A stretch of DNA of 7,678 bases from Calditrichia bacterium. GTDB lineage: Bacteria; Calditrichota; Calditrichia; RBG-13-44-9. A program made the position numbers and the translations under genes. This document shows, one piece after another, positions 1 through 6,282 of this stretch (within the stretch, counting starts at the first letter, position 1; each line of letters starts with the position of its first letter). A model generated the notes under the pieces. The model was not told the DNA's origin, ran no database searches, and worked only from the letters and a program-made list of their open reading frames with translations. The stretch covers positions 1-7,678 of the forward strand of contig JALXCH010000132.1 in the NCBI GenBank assembly GCA_026991005.1. Reading direction: 5' to 3'.

Positions 1-327
1 AAATGGATTTTCGATGGTGATCTCCATGTTCTGGGCATTGAACAAGTTTCCAACACCATTCCCAATCAGTTTGAGCTCAAACAGAACTATCCCAATCCCT
101 TCAATCCCAGAACAACCATTGAATTTTCCATTAAGCAAACGGGACTGGTCCGTCTGGAAGTATTCAATGTCAACGGACAGAAAGTTGCTACATTAATCAA
201 CAAAACCCTGACGCCCGGTTCTTACAAAGTGGAACTGGATGCCAGCAACTTGCCCTCCGGAATGTACTTCTACCAGCTCACAACAAACAACTTCCGGGCA
301 ACACGCAAAATGATTCTGAACAAATAA
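1..327 (+). CDS. C-terminus of a secreted protein with T9SS type A sorting domain (5' truncated)
   Basis: The frame is open from base 1 and ends at TAA 325-327, leaving the last 108 residues of a protein whose start lies left of the window. Residues about 24-34 carry the motif YPNPFNP after FELKQN. A beta-rich segment follows with VRLEVFNVNGQKVATL and LPSGMYFYQL, ending in RKMILNK. This is the pattern of the T9SS type A (Por secretion tail) C-terminal sorting domain, which directs proteins across the outer membrane for release or surface anchoring. The catalytic or binding part is outside the window, so the protein's function cannot be named. The gene converges on the leftward operon and ends just before a strong terminator. 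The family call is firm; the identity of the parent protein is unknown. Confidence 0.9.
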   Translation, partial: KWIFDGDLHVLGIEQVSNTIPNQFELKQNYPNPFNPRTTIEFSIKQTGLVRLEVFNVNGQKVATLINKTLTPGSYKVELDASNLPSGMYFYQLTTNNFRATRKMILNK

Positions 328-349
328 CATTCTTTTCCTTCTCATTTAC

Positions 350-391
350 AAAAAAGGTACTTCCTGAGATTTTTAGGAAGTACCTTTTTTT
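350..391. terminator. Bidirectional Rho-independent terminator between convergent genes
   Basis: A perfect 10-bp stem, GGTACTTCCT (356-365) with AGGAAGTACC (375-384), encloses a 9-base loop. It is flanked by six A on the left (350-355) and seven T on the right (385-391), so either strand shows a GC-containing hairpin followed by a T run. It lies 23 bases after the stop of the rightward gene and 300 bases past the stop of the leftward epimerase gene. It can therefore end both transcripts. Confidence 0.92.
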
Positions 392-642
392 AATTTTTAC
401 AGAGGAACGATTTTCTTTGGGCTATCCAACCCGCAAATTTCTTTAACTCTCGTTTATCCTGTTTCTCATATCCACAAAAAGGAATGTTTACGTTTTATCT
501 AAAATCTACCGTAACTCCAATTCTACATCTTTTGCACAGCCTCCCTTTCCGTGCACTCACAGTCACTCTCAGAGCCCATCCACTCTCAGAGCCCGTATTC
601 CTCAGTATGCTGTGCACGGGCAAGATCCAGTGGATGAGCAGA
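392..642. other. Non-coding part of the convergent intergenic region
   Basis: This is the untranslated stretch between the terminator and the heptad tract next to the epimerase stop. The rightward open frame from 484 to 828 that crosses it runs antisense into the epimerase gene and through simple repeats. It shows no family signature, so it is not called as a gene. The first half is plain AT-rich sequence. The second half (533-636) is more GC-rich and contains repeats, listed separately. Confidence 0.6.
533..636. repeat. Cluster of direct and inverted short repeats, function unknown
   Basis: A 14-base direct repeat, CACTCTCAGAGCCC, occurs at 564-577 and 581-594. Inverted pairs are CCGTGCAC (549-556) with GTGCACGG (612-619), TGCACAG (533-539) with CTGTGCA (610-616), and CATCCACT (577-584) with AGTGGATG (629-636). 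The first and third pairs interleave rather than nest. The cluster lies in the transcribed 3' region of the leftward epimerase gene. It could be a structured 3' UTR, a small RNA or chance. Confidence 0.5.
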
Positions 643-692
643 CATTTTACATTTTTCATTTTTCATTTTACATTTTTCATTTCTTCATTCCC
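643..692. repeat. 7-base tandem repeat tract at the 3' end of the epimerase gene
   Basis: On the + strand, units CATTTTA or CATTTTT occur in exact 7-base register from 643 to 677: five units at 643, 650, 657, 664 and 671. Two degenerate units follow, of which 678-685 has 8 bases. The tract stops one base before the leftward TGA stop codon at 694-696. It shares the period, base composition and 3'-of-gene position of the NNATTTG tracts at 4904 and 6255, but uses a different unit. Confidence 0.8.
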
Positions 693-693
693 C

Positions 694-1836
694 TCACTTC
701 TCCTCCACCCCAATGCCCGGTTTGTCGTTGTAAATCAGTTTGCCCTGTTTCACCTTAACACCGGTGAAGGGATCGTTCTTGATGAGCAGGTTGCCGTCAA
801 GATCCAGCCAATCCACATAGGGTCCTAACATGGCCGCAGCAGAGATGGCTACCGAGCTTTCGATCATGCAGCCAATCATGATCTTCATATTCAGCGCCTT
901 GGCAATCTGAATCATTTTCAGCGCTTCCAGTAGCCCGCCGGATTTCATCAGCTTGATGTTGATGCCGTCGTAAGCTTCGGCCAGCCTGGGAATATCCGCA
1001 GCGGTTTTTACCGCTTCGTCGGCAACAATGGGCATGGGCGACCGTTCCCGCAACCAGGCGGTTTCCTTCAGCATGTGGGCAGGCATGGGCTGCTCAATAA
1101 ATTCCACTCCCTGGCTTTTTAACCACTGAATGCGCTCCAGAGCCTCCTCTTTGGTTTTCCAGCCTTCGTTGGCATCCACGCGAATCGGTTTATCGGTCAC
1201 GCTGCGCACCGCTCCAATAATTTCTTCATCCCGATCCGTCCCCACTTTAATTTTCAGGATGGGAAATTCTTCCGCCTCACGCACTTTCTGTTTAATCACC
1301 TCCACGGTATCGATACCGATGGAAAATGACGTCAACGGCGCTTCGGCAGGATTTAATCCCCACATTTTGTAAAGGGGTACGTTTAGCGCCTTACCAATCC
1401 AGTCCATCAGGGCAATATCCAGCGCTGCCTTGGCACAGCTCTGATCGGTTATGGTCTTGTCCAGTTCTATTTTAATATCGATGTAATGGAAAAAATCTCT
1501 GTCTTTGAAAATTCCTCTTGCTTCGTTAATGCGTTTGGTGGTCAGTTCCGCATTTTCGCCGTAGCGCACATTGGGTGCTGCCTCCCCGTACCCTACAATT
1601 CCATCCTTTTCCAGCTTCACAAATACATTTTGTTTGAAATCGCTGGAATTGCGGGAAATGGTCCAGGTATGTTTTAAAATCAGCTTTCTGGTTCTCACTT
1701 CAATCATGGCATCTCCTAAAAATTTTTCAACATCGTTGTTACTCGCGAACGTTTTCCCGAAAAATGAACCTAAAAGGGAAAATCCTACAACCGATTTGCC
1801 CGTTAAAGAAAGAAACTCTTTTCGGGTAAGTATCAT
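694..1836 (-). CDS. Exported dipeptide epimerase, L-Ala-D/L-Glu epimerase type (enolase superfamily)
   Basis: This 380-residue member of the enolase superfamily probably converts L-Ala-D-Glu from murein peptides to L-Ala-L-Glu. The muconate-lactonizing-type barrel shows the two-base catalytic pair, with Lys197 in LKIKVG and Lys295 in INIKLMKSGG. The three metal ligands are Asp221 (RVDANEGW), Glu248 (FIEQP) and Asp273 (VADEA). Asp345-Leu-Asp347 is the Asp-x-Asp motif that binds the dipeptide amino group in characterised Ala-Glu epimerases. Residues 1-32 form a Tat-like signal, with TRKEFLSL, a hydrophobic stretch and an F-A-S cleavage region. The Arg-Lys pair is a variant of twin arginine. The ATG has a strong Shine-Dalgarno site, and the gene is last in the leftward series. 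Substrate choice within dipeptide epimerases (Ala-Glu or others) is inferred. Confidence 0.88.
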   Translation of the reverse strand: MILTRKEFLSLTGKSVVGFSLLGSFFGKTFASNNDVEKFLGDAMIEVRTRKLILKHTWTISRNSSDFKQNVFVKLEKDGIVGYGEAAPNVRYGENAELTTKRINEARGIFKDRDFFHYIDIKIELDKTITDQSCAKAALDIALMDWIGKALNVPLYKMWGLNPAEAPLTSFSIGIDTVEVIKQKVREAEEFPILKIKVGTDRDEEIIGAVRSVTDKPIRVDANEGWKTKEEALERIQWLKSQGVEFIEQPMPAHMLKETAWLRERSPMPIVADEAVKTAADIPRLAEAYDGINIKLMKSGGLLEALKMIQIAKALNMKIMIGCMIESSVAISAAAMLGPYVDWLDLDGNLLIKNDPFTGVKVKQGKLIYNDKPGIGVEEK

Positions 1837-1842
1837 TGTTCA

Positions 1843-1851
1843 CTCTCCTTT
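1843..1851 (-). promoter_or_regulatory. Ribosome binding site of the epimerase gene
   Basis: On the minus strand AAAGGAGAG lies 6 bases upstream of ATG 1836-1834. It is a near-ideal Shine-Dalgarno sequence. It fixes the start so that the Tat-like signal peptide is included, rather than a later Met in the mature part. Confidence 0.8.
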
Positions 1852-2032
1852 CATATTAAACCAAATATTCGACAGAGCCACCGTTTTAAATCATTTATCT
1901 TAAACTGTAATTTCAAGTATTACACAACTATTTTTAAACCAAGAAATCATTCATTAATTTCAAATTTCAATCAGTACACAAAATGCATGGCGGGATTTTT
2001 TTATTTTAAAAAATTTTTCTTAAAAAAATAAA
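1852..2032. other. AT-rich intergenic region with an AT-only hairpin after the proteinase gene
   Basis: This gap separates the proteinase stop from the epimerase ribosome site. Near 2000-2032 runs of T and A form a hairpin-like inverted repeat (TTTATTTT with AAAATAAA) made only of A and T. It is a weak candidate for a 3' end of the leftward proteinase transcript, and no GC-rich terminator is present. I found only poor promoter-like matches on the minus strand (for example TTGTGT, 17 bases, TTTAAG). Whether the epimerase has its own promoter therefore cannot be decided. Confidence 0.35.
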
Positions 2033-2941
2033 TTATAGGTGAATCACTGTGCCATGACCAAAATGATTTTCACATATTTTTACAAAAACCGGTTGTCTAT
2101 TAAACGTTTCGCGGATAGAAAGATATAATTTGTTCACAATCTTATCCAATTGCTGATCTTTTCTCAAATCATACACTTTTAGTTTTAAAACTTCCTTGGC
2201 GTATTCAATATTTAACGAACGACCGTGGTCTAAAAAATTTTTAAAATCAGATAAATGTTTCGATACTTCGCTTGCCCTTTTAACCTTATCAGAAAGGTCA
2301 GAGAACATATATTTTTTAAGTAATTCTTCCGCCACTTTCTTTGAAAATTCGATGGCATTGAAACAAACCTGTAAAAATGAAGGGAAATACATTTGAAGAT
2401 AAGGAGCTAAAATAGCACCTGCATCCGGATTAGCTATTGAAGTTTGAAGCAAGGATTCAAATTGTTTTATTATAAGGAAAGCTGGACTATATCGAATTTC
2501 TCCATTGGGCATCCTTTGAGGTATCTGGGGATCGATTGGTCCCAGTTCACTTTGTTCATTCATCAATATTTCATCACCAGATAAACAGAGAATAGTCGCT
2601 GCGCTTTTAGCCATATTAGGAATTACGAAACGGACAGATTTAAATCGTAAACGCAACATATCTGCAATTGATTCAGCAACTGTGCCCAACCCACCCGGCG
2701 ATTCGATTAAAATATCAAGACCACGTGATTCATCCAGGTCCCGCATGGTATCGGCAAATAACGTCTTATCATGGTTATCTAGCATCGTCAAATGGCTGGG
2801 CTTTTGACCGGAAATAAAATCGGAGACATAAATGATTAGATTGCGCCCGGTATATTTTACATATTGGCGCATATATTTCAAACGAATGTTTTTATGTTGG
2901 CTATTTTGAAACTCGCTCCGAATACTACCCCATAAAGTCAT
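2033..2941 (-). CDS. SDH-family Clp-fold serine proteinase
   Basis: This 302-residue protein has the hallmarks of the SDH (serine dehydrogenase proteinase, Pfam SDH_protease) branch of the ClpP/SppA fold. YTGRNLIIYVSDF is near residue 30. LDILIESPGG (75-84) supplies the Gly-Gly oxyanion loop. AKSAAT carries the probable nucleophile Ser113, followed by the family signature SELGPIDPQ (131-139). His239 in DHGRS and EYAKEVLKLKV match the family C-terminal part. No signal peptide or membrane helix is seen, so it is probably cytoplasmic. Length is normal. The start follows the upstream stop by one base and lacks a good Shine-Dalgarno site, so translation is probably coupled. Its GC content, by eye 32-42 percent in sampled lines, is well below dacB and lysA (about 55). 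Substrates of this family are not established, and Ser113 is assigned by motif position. Confidence 0.87.
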   Translation of the reverse strand: MTLWGSIRSEFQNSQHKNIRLKYMRQYVKYTGRNLIIYVSDFISGQKPSHLTMLDNHDKTLFADTMRDLDESRGLDILIESPGGLGTVAESIADMLRLRFKSVRFVIPNMAKSAATILCLSGDEILMNEQSELGPIDPQIPQRMPNGEIRYSPAFLIIKQFESLLQTSIANPDAGAILAPYLQMYFPSFLQVCFNAIEFSKKVAEELLKKYMFSDLSDKVKRASEVSKHLSDFKNFLDHGRSLNIEYAKEVLKLKVYDLRKDQQLDKIVNKLYLSIRETFNRQPVFVKICENHFGHGTVIHL

Positions 2942-2942
2942 T

Positions 2943-3134
2943 TTAATAACTCATCGATTTCGATTGAACTTTTTTGTATGGAACTCGTTTTAGTGCTTCC
3001 ATAACTTTCTCAAAATAATCACTGTTCTCTATCTTTGCCTGACGAATTATTTTTTGAGCGGACTCAATTTTTTTCATGGAACCTCGCAAAGTCATAGATT
3101 TTGTGAATAATAATTTTACTTGTTTCCTAGACAT
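2943..3134 (-). CDS. Small basic protein of unknown function, coupled to the SDH proteinase
   Basis: This 63-residue frame has a good Shine-Dalgarno site and ends in TAA one base before the ATG of the proteinase (TAA-A-ATG). The arrangement strongly suggests a bicistronic unit. The product is rich in Lys and Arg (about 16 of 63) with no Cys, and its middle (residues 20-50) looks amphipathic and helical. I do not recognise a family. It could be a partner or adaptor of the proteinase, a substrate, or a leader whose translation sets proteinase output. Its AT-rich composition matches the proteinase and differs from the flanking cell-wall genes. That it is a real gene is supported by the ribosome site, the coupling and a TATAAT upstream. 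Confidence 0.65.
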   Translation of the reverse strand: MSRKQVKLLFTKSMTLRGSMKKIESAQKIIRQAKIENSDYFEKVMEALKRVPYKKVQSKSMSY

Positions 3135-3141
3135 TTTTCTA

Positions 3142-3167
3142 TCCTCTATTTTGCAATTTTAATTATA
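3142..3167 (-). promoter_or_regulatory. Candidate -10 box and ribosome binding site of the small-protein/proteinase pair
   Basis: On the minus strand a perfect TATAAT (3167-3162) lies upstream of AGAGGA (3147-3142), which is 7 bases from ATG 3134-3132. No convincing -35 box is found at 16-18 bases spacing, and the surroundings are AT-rich, so the -10 call is tentative. The ribosome site is good and defines the start. If real, the promoter makes the pair an independent transcription unit. Confidence 0.45.
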
Positions 3168-3328
3168 TTTTCGTCCTAATTCTGATTAATTTTATAATAA
3201 CCATCGAATTTGTGCAATAAAAAATTTAATCATTATTTCACTTTTTCCAGAACATAAAACGCTTCCCATCTTTTTAAACCTTACAATAAAGAATTTTGCT
3301 CATAATCTACCAGTAAAAATCCCCCTTT

Positions 3329-4459
3329 TTATTTAATCACCCGCACCACCTTTTGCAGCGTTCTTCGCCGGAAGTCACTGTATTTTTTCGATTGGGGATC
3401 GAAGCTGTTAATGTGCACCATCCCGCTCTGGTGGATGTATTCCATACCGCCCAGACTGATGCCCACGTGGACGATTTTGTCTTTGGAGCCAAAGAAGAGC
3501 AAATCGCCGGGCAGCACATTCGAGAACAAAGAATCGGGGTGAATTTCCGTTCCCACCCGGGCCTGCTGGCGGGCATCCCGCGGCAGCGAAATGCCATTGG
3601 CCTTAAATACGGTTTGAACAAAGCCAGAGCAATCGTGTGCTTTGCTGGAATTACCTCCCCATAAATAAGGAACGCCCATCATACTGCGCGCGGTGCGAAT
3701 AATAGCTTTTCGTAAATCTCCCTTTACTCGATCTTCCTTTAACGGCACCACTTCCGAACGGCGCAAATACCCTTCCCGTCCGTCGGGAAAAGCCACCTTT
3801 ACCCAGTTTCCTTTTCGTTCCACCTGCCGGAGCAGCATGTTCAATACCGCATCGCTCACCGGCTCGCTATGGACATCGGGTTGGGAATACACAATAGGAT
3901 ACAGGGCGGTCACGCGCACCAGGTCACTGTTTTGCCAGCGCTGCACCCCTGCGGCATTGGTACGCACAAAGGATTCCCGACGCATCCAGCCGATATAGCC
4001 GTAATCGGTTTGTACCAGATACCAGCCGCCTTTGTTCTTGAGCAACCGCAGCACCCTTCCGCCAATGTACTGATCTACCATCTGGGCAGCATGGGCCGCA
4101 CGGTCGCGCAGATGTGCCACACTTACCGTAATAATGGCGTAGGTGCTATCGCCCAGCGCCGGATGAGGCAACAGCAGCAGACTGTCCACATAGCTGCCCG
4201 CTCCAATTAGCGAATCGGCCAGAGCCAGCAGTGCCTGACGTGCCTCGGGTACGGTGGTCTCGCCTCGCAACACCCACTGCCCTGGACGATGAACCAGCGT
4301 TGCCGAAAAGACGTTCAAACTTAAATCCGGAGCCATTTTTTGCTGAATCCGTTGCGCCTTCGCTTCAAAACGGTGAATCAGTTCTTCGGTGTTCTGACAG
4401 GAAAAAACAGTAAGAGTGAGAAGAACCAGCAAAATGATGTTTATTTTGAATCGTTTCAT
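3329..4459 (-). CDS. SH3b-domain NlpC/P60 (C40) peptidase lipoprotein, YkfC-like murein endopeptidase
   Basis: This 376-residue protein probably cleaves the gamma-D-Glu to diamino acid bond in murein peptides at the cell envelope. The N-terminus has a charged start (MKRFK), a hydrophobic stretch and a lipobox TVFSC with the lipidated Cys21. An alpha/beta segment of unclear family (about 45-100) comes next, then two SH3b-like domains (about 108-168 and 178-242). The C-terminal NlpC/P60 domain (about 250-376) has LWGG, catalytic Cys277 in HDCSGF, His331 in IVHVG and a third residue His343 in YIHQ. This Cys-His-His set is the one usual in YkfC/Spr-type enzymes. GAGGTC six bases upstream of ATG supports the start. 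A 556-base repeat-rich gap separates it from lysA, so it may have its own promoter. Such enzymes are often paired with Ala-Glu epimerases, as in this locus. Confidence 0.93.
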   Translation of the reverse strand: MKRFKINIILLVLLTLTVFSCQNTEELIHRFEAKAQRIQQKMAPDLSLNVFSATLVHRPGQWVLRGETTVPEARQALLALADSLIGAGSYVDSLLLLPHPALGDSTYAIITVSVAHLRDRAAHAAQMVDQYIGGRVLRLLKNKGGWYLVQTDYGYIGWMRRESFVRTNAAGVQRWQNSDLVRVTALYPIVYSQPDVHSEPVSDAVLNMLLRQVERKGNWVKVAFPDGREGYLRRSEVVPLKEDRVKGDLRKAIIRTARSMMGVPYLWGGNSSKAHDCSGFVQTVFKANGISLPRDARQQARVGTEIHPDSLFSNVLPGDLLFFGSKDKIVHVGISLGGMEYIHQSGMVHINSFDPQSKKYSDFRRRTLQKVVRVIK

Positions 4460-4476
4460 AAAAGACCTCGATGGTT

Positions 4477-4562
4477 AAATTCCAGATGACAATTTCCAAA
4501 TCACAAACAAAATTCCAAATCACAAAACAAATTCCAAAAGACAATTTTCAAATCACAAAGAA
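4477..4562. repeat. Degenerate heptad repeat array, CAAATNN orientation
   Basis: Upstream of the NlpC/P60 start the + strand carries repeated CAAATCA (4497, 4516, 4549), CAAACAA (4504) and CAAAAGA (4535) units separated by AATTC. The 7-base register is broken by short insertions. Positions 4526-4544 match the reverse complement of 4908-4926 at 18 of 19 bases, so this array is the inverted partner of the tract at 4904-4980. It lies in the 5' leader of the leftward gene, ending 12 bases before its ribosome site. Confidence 0.7.
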
Positions 4563-4903
4563 TTTCCAATTTTTAAAAATCCAAATTATAAAAAATTTCC
4601 AAGCAATAACTTCTAAAATTTAAATAAATTCCCAATTCCAGATTACGATAAATTTCCAAATTACCATTTCTAAATCGTAAATAAACTTCAAATCCCAAAC
4701 GAGAAATTCCAGAGCATTAATAAACAAATGTAAACGGTCTACTTTGAAATTCAATTCCCTTTCTCGGATCTCCGAATCTGGACATTAAGTACATTTCAAC
4801 AATATTTAATCCCCACCTTTTAGTCTGGAACAATTCCCTCCCTATTCCTTCCAACAATACCTGCATTCAATACGAATTGGAATTCATTACCCATAATTTG
4901 TTA
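4563..4903. other. Non-coding core of the lysA-NlpC/P60 intergenic region
   Basis: No open frame with coding character is present on either strand. The left part (to about 4720) still shows scattered degenerate AATTCCA and AATTTCCAAATT units. The right part (4740-4890) is more mixed in sequence and pyrimidine-rich. On the minus strand a TATAAT occurs at 4590-4585 but without a recognisable -35 partner. A promoter for the NlpC/P60 gene is expected somewhere here, but I cannot place it. Confidence 0.5.
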
Positions 4904-4980
4904 TTATTTGTCATTTGGAATTTGTTGTTTGTTATTTGTTATTTGTTATTTGTTATTTGCTATTTGCTATTTGTTGTTTC
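4904..4980. repeat. Heptad tandem repeat tract, NNATTTG, at the 3' end of lysA
   Basis: Eleven consecutive 7-base units keep exact register from 4904 to 4980. Four perfect TTATTTG units lie at 4932-4959 and two CTATTTG at 4960-4973. They are flanked by TCATTTG, GAATTTG and TTGTTTG units and a terminal TTGTTTC. The tract begins 36 bases after the lysA stop in the direction of transcription. The segment 4907-4931 is identical, over 25 bases, to 6251-6275 at the end of dacB. Confidence 0.88.
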
Positions 4981-5015
4981 TTCTGGCTTAAAATTTTAAA
5001 TTCATTCCTCTTTTT

Positions 5016-6170
5016 TCATAAATCTTCCGAATAGACTGCTTCAGCTTTATCTCGCAGATTGTAATGGGATGCCATTACCTCGGCGTAGGCGCCGGTGGAG
5101 CGGATGGCCATCAGGTCGCCGCGATGCACTTCGGGTAATTCCACCGCCTTCCCGAAAAAATCAGAGGACTCGCAGATGGGCCCCACCACATCGTAGGTCT
5201 GGATGGGCCCATTCCCGGTCAGGTTTTCGATTTTATGGTAAGCGTGGTACAGTGCGGGACGAATCAATTCGGTCATCCCGGCATCCACCACAGCGAAACG
5301 GGTTCTCACCCCGGTTTTCACGTACAGCACACGGGTGATAAGGGCACCGCACTGCCCCACCACGGAACGCCCCAGTTCAAAATGAACAACCTGTCCCGGC
5401 AGAGGTTTCAGATACCGATGAATCGTTTCGAAATACCCCTGAAAATCCGGAATGGAGTGCTCATCCGGATGCTGGTAATCGATGCCCAATCCTCCACCCA
5501 GATTGAGGTGTTCCGGAGTCCATCCCTTCTTCTGCAAATGGGATTGAATGTCGTTCACCTTCTCTGCCAGATTTTGAAATACACCCAAATCTGTTATCTG
5601 GGAGCCAATGTGGAAATGGAGTCCCATAAAGCGGAGATTCTCCGCCCCTGCCAGTACCTCCAGCGCTTCATCCAGCCGGGTAATGTAGATGCCAAATTTG
5701 TTTTCTTCCTTGCCGGTGGTGATGTAGTGATGGGTGTTCGCTTCCACATCGGGATTGATGCGCAGCGCCACCGGAGCCGTTTTTCCCAACCTCCCGGCAA
5801 TTTCGTTTATGACTTTCAGTTCCTGAATGGATTCGCAGTTAAAAGCAAAAATATTGTTCCGAAGCGCCAGTTCAATTTCCCAATCCGCTTTGCCCACCCC
5901 GGCAAAGGCAATTTCCTGGGAGGGAAATCCCACCTCCAGCGCCCGCTTGACTTCATTCCCGCTTACACAATCTGCCCCCAACCCGTAATTACGAATACGT
6001 TCCAGAATCCGCTCATTCGCATTCGCCTTCAGAGCATAATGGATTTTATATCCATATTGGTGAGCATACTGCTGCAGCGTTTTTAGAGTCCTCTCCAGCA
6101 AATCCAGATCGTAGTAGTAGAAAGGAGTGGGTAATGATTTAAATTTTTCGATCAATTCCGTAGAAAACAT
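5016..6170 (-). CDS. lysA: Diaminopimelate decarboxylase
   Basis: This enzyme decarboxylates meso-2,6-diaminopimelate to L-lysine, the last step of the DAP pathway, using PLP in the cytoplasm. The 384-residue fold-III protein has the PLP Lys48 in HYALKANAN and His187 in HFHIGSQ. The phosphate-binding Gly-rich loop is at 225-230 (GGGLGI), and VVDAGM near 294 is present. Catalytic Cys333 is in CESSDFF and Tyr362 in GAYAEVMASHYN. The length and the tail resemble Bacteroidota enzymes, which are shorter than the roughly 420-residue forms. One oddity is residue 266 in ELGRS, which is Leu (CTG), whereas the family normally has Pro (EPGRS). The start is supported by GAGG five bases upstream. The gene follows dacB with 84 bases of repeat-derived spacer and probably shares its transcript, unless the hairpin there terminates it. 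Confidence 0.95.
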   Translation of the reverse strand: MFSTELIEKFKSLPTPFYYYDLDLLERTLKTLQQYAHQYGYKIHYALKANANERILERIRNYGLGADCVSGNEVKRALEVGFPSQEIAFAGVGKADWEIELALRNNIFAFNCESIQELKVINEIAGRLGKTAPVALRINPDVEANTHHYITTGKEENKFGIYITRLDEALEVLAGAENLRFMGLHFHIGSQITDLGVFQNLAEKVNDIQSHLQKKGWTPEHLNLGGGLGIDYQHPDEHSIPDFQGYFETIHRYLKPLPGQVVHFELGRSVVGQCGALITRVLYVKTGVRTRFAVVDAGMTELIRPALYHAYHKIENLTGNGPIQTYDVVGPICESSDFFGKAVELPEVHRGDLMAIRSTGAYAEVMASHYNLRDKAEAVYSEDL

Positions 6171-6178
6171 CCCAACCT

Positions 6179-6244
6179 CAAATTAGAAATTCCAAATTAC
6201 AAATCCCAAATCTCAAAAAATCCCAAATTCCAAATCTCAAATTC
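6179..6244. repeat. Heptad tandem repeat tract, CAAATNN orientation, between dacB and lysA
   Basis: On the + strand, CAAATTA, CAAATCC, CAAATCT and CAAATTC type units follow in 7-base register from 6179 to 6213. After a 10-base irregular unit they resume from 6224 to 6244. The tract fills almost the whole spacer, and its first base is part of the GAGG ribosome site of lysA. It is opposed in orientation to the tract at 6255-6289 and pairs with it. Confidence 0.85.
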
Positions 6245-6282
6245 CAGGCTTTTGTCATTTGGAATTTGTTGTTTGGAATTTG
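6214..6282 (-). terminator. Long heptad hairpin with T run between dacB and lysA (putative attenuator or terminator)
   Basis: Arms 6224-6246 and 6260-6282 are 23 bases each and pair as 11 bp, a symmetric 3x3 internal loop and 9 bp, closed by a 13-base loop. On the minus strand the hairpin is followed after three bases by six T (6220-6215). This resembles an intrinsic terminator, but with an AT-rich stem (about four GC pairs per arm). The dacB stop codon lies in the loop. It could reduce transcription into lysA or protect the dacB 3' end. Confidence 0.45.

Noticed and set aside
14..196. 60-codon rightward frame starting at 14
   Set aside because: It overlaps the T9SS sorting domain in another frame and has no features of its own.
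643..692. Tandem repeats read as a CRISPR array
   Set aside because: The units are 7 bases with no spacers and no cas genes nearby.
621..807. CAAGATCCAG (621-630 and 798-807) and GATGAGCAG (634-642 and 781-789) shared between intergenic DNA and the epimerase 3' end
   Set aside because: The two short matches are in opposite order and not extended; a local duplication cannot be supported from 9-10 bases.
484..828. 114-codon rightward open frame in the convergent intergenic region
   Set aside because: It runs through the CATTTTW simple repeats and antisense into the epimerase 3' end, lacks a clear ribosome site and resembles no family.
2918..3095. Similarity of MTLRGS inside the small protein to MTLWGS at the proteinase start
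   Set aside because: Only about 14 of 21 bases match and the likeness does not extend, so duplication is not supported.
4585..4590. Minus-strand TATAAT as promoter of the NlpC/P60 gene
   Set aside because: No acceptable -35 box at 16-18 bases and the region is AT-rich simple repeat, so a match by chance is likely.
5235..6086. 283-codon rightward open frame
   Set aside because: It is antisense to lysA, whose active-site motifs prove the other strand; the product has no recognisable domain.
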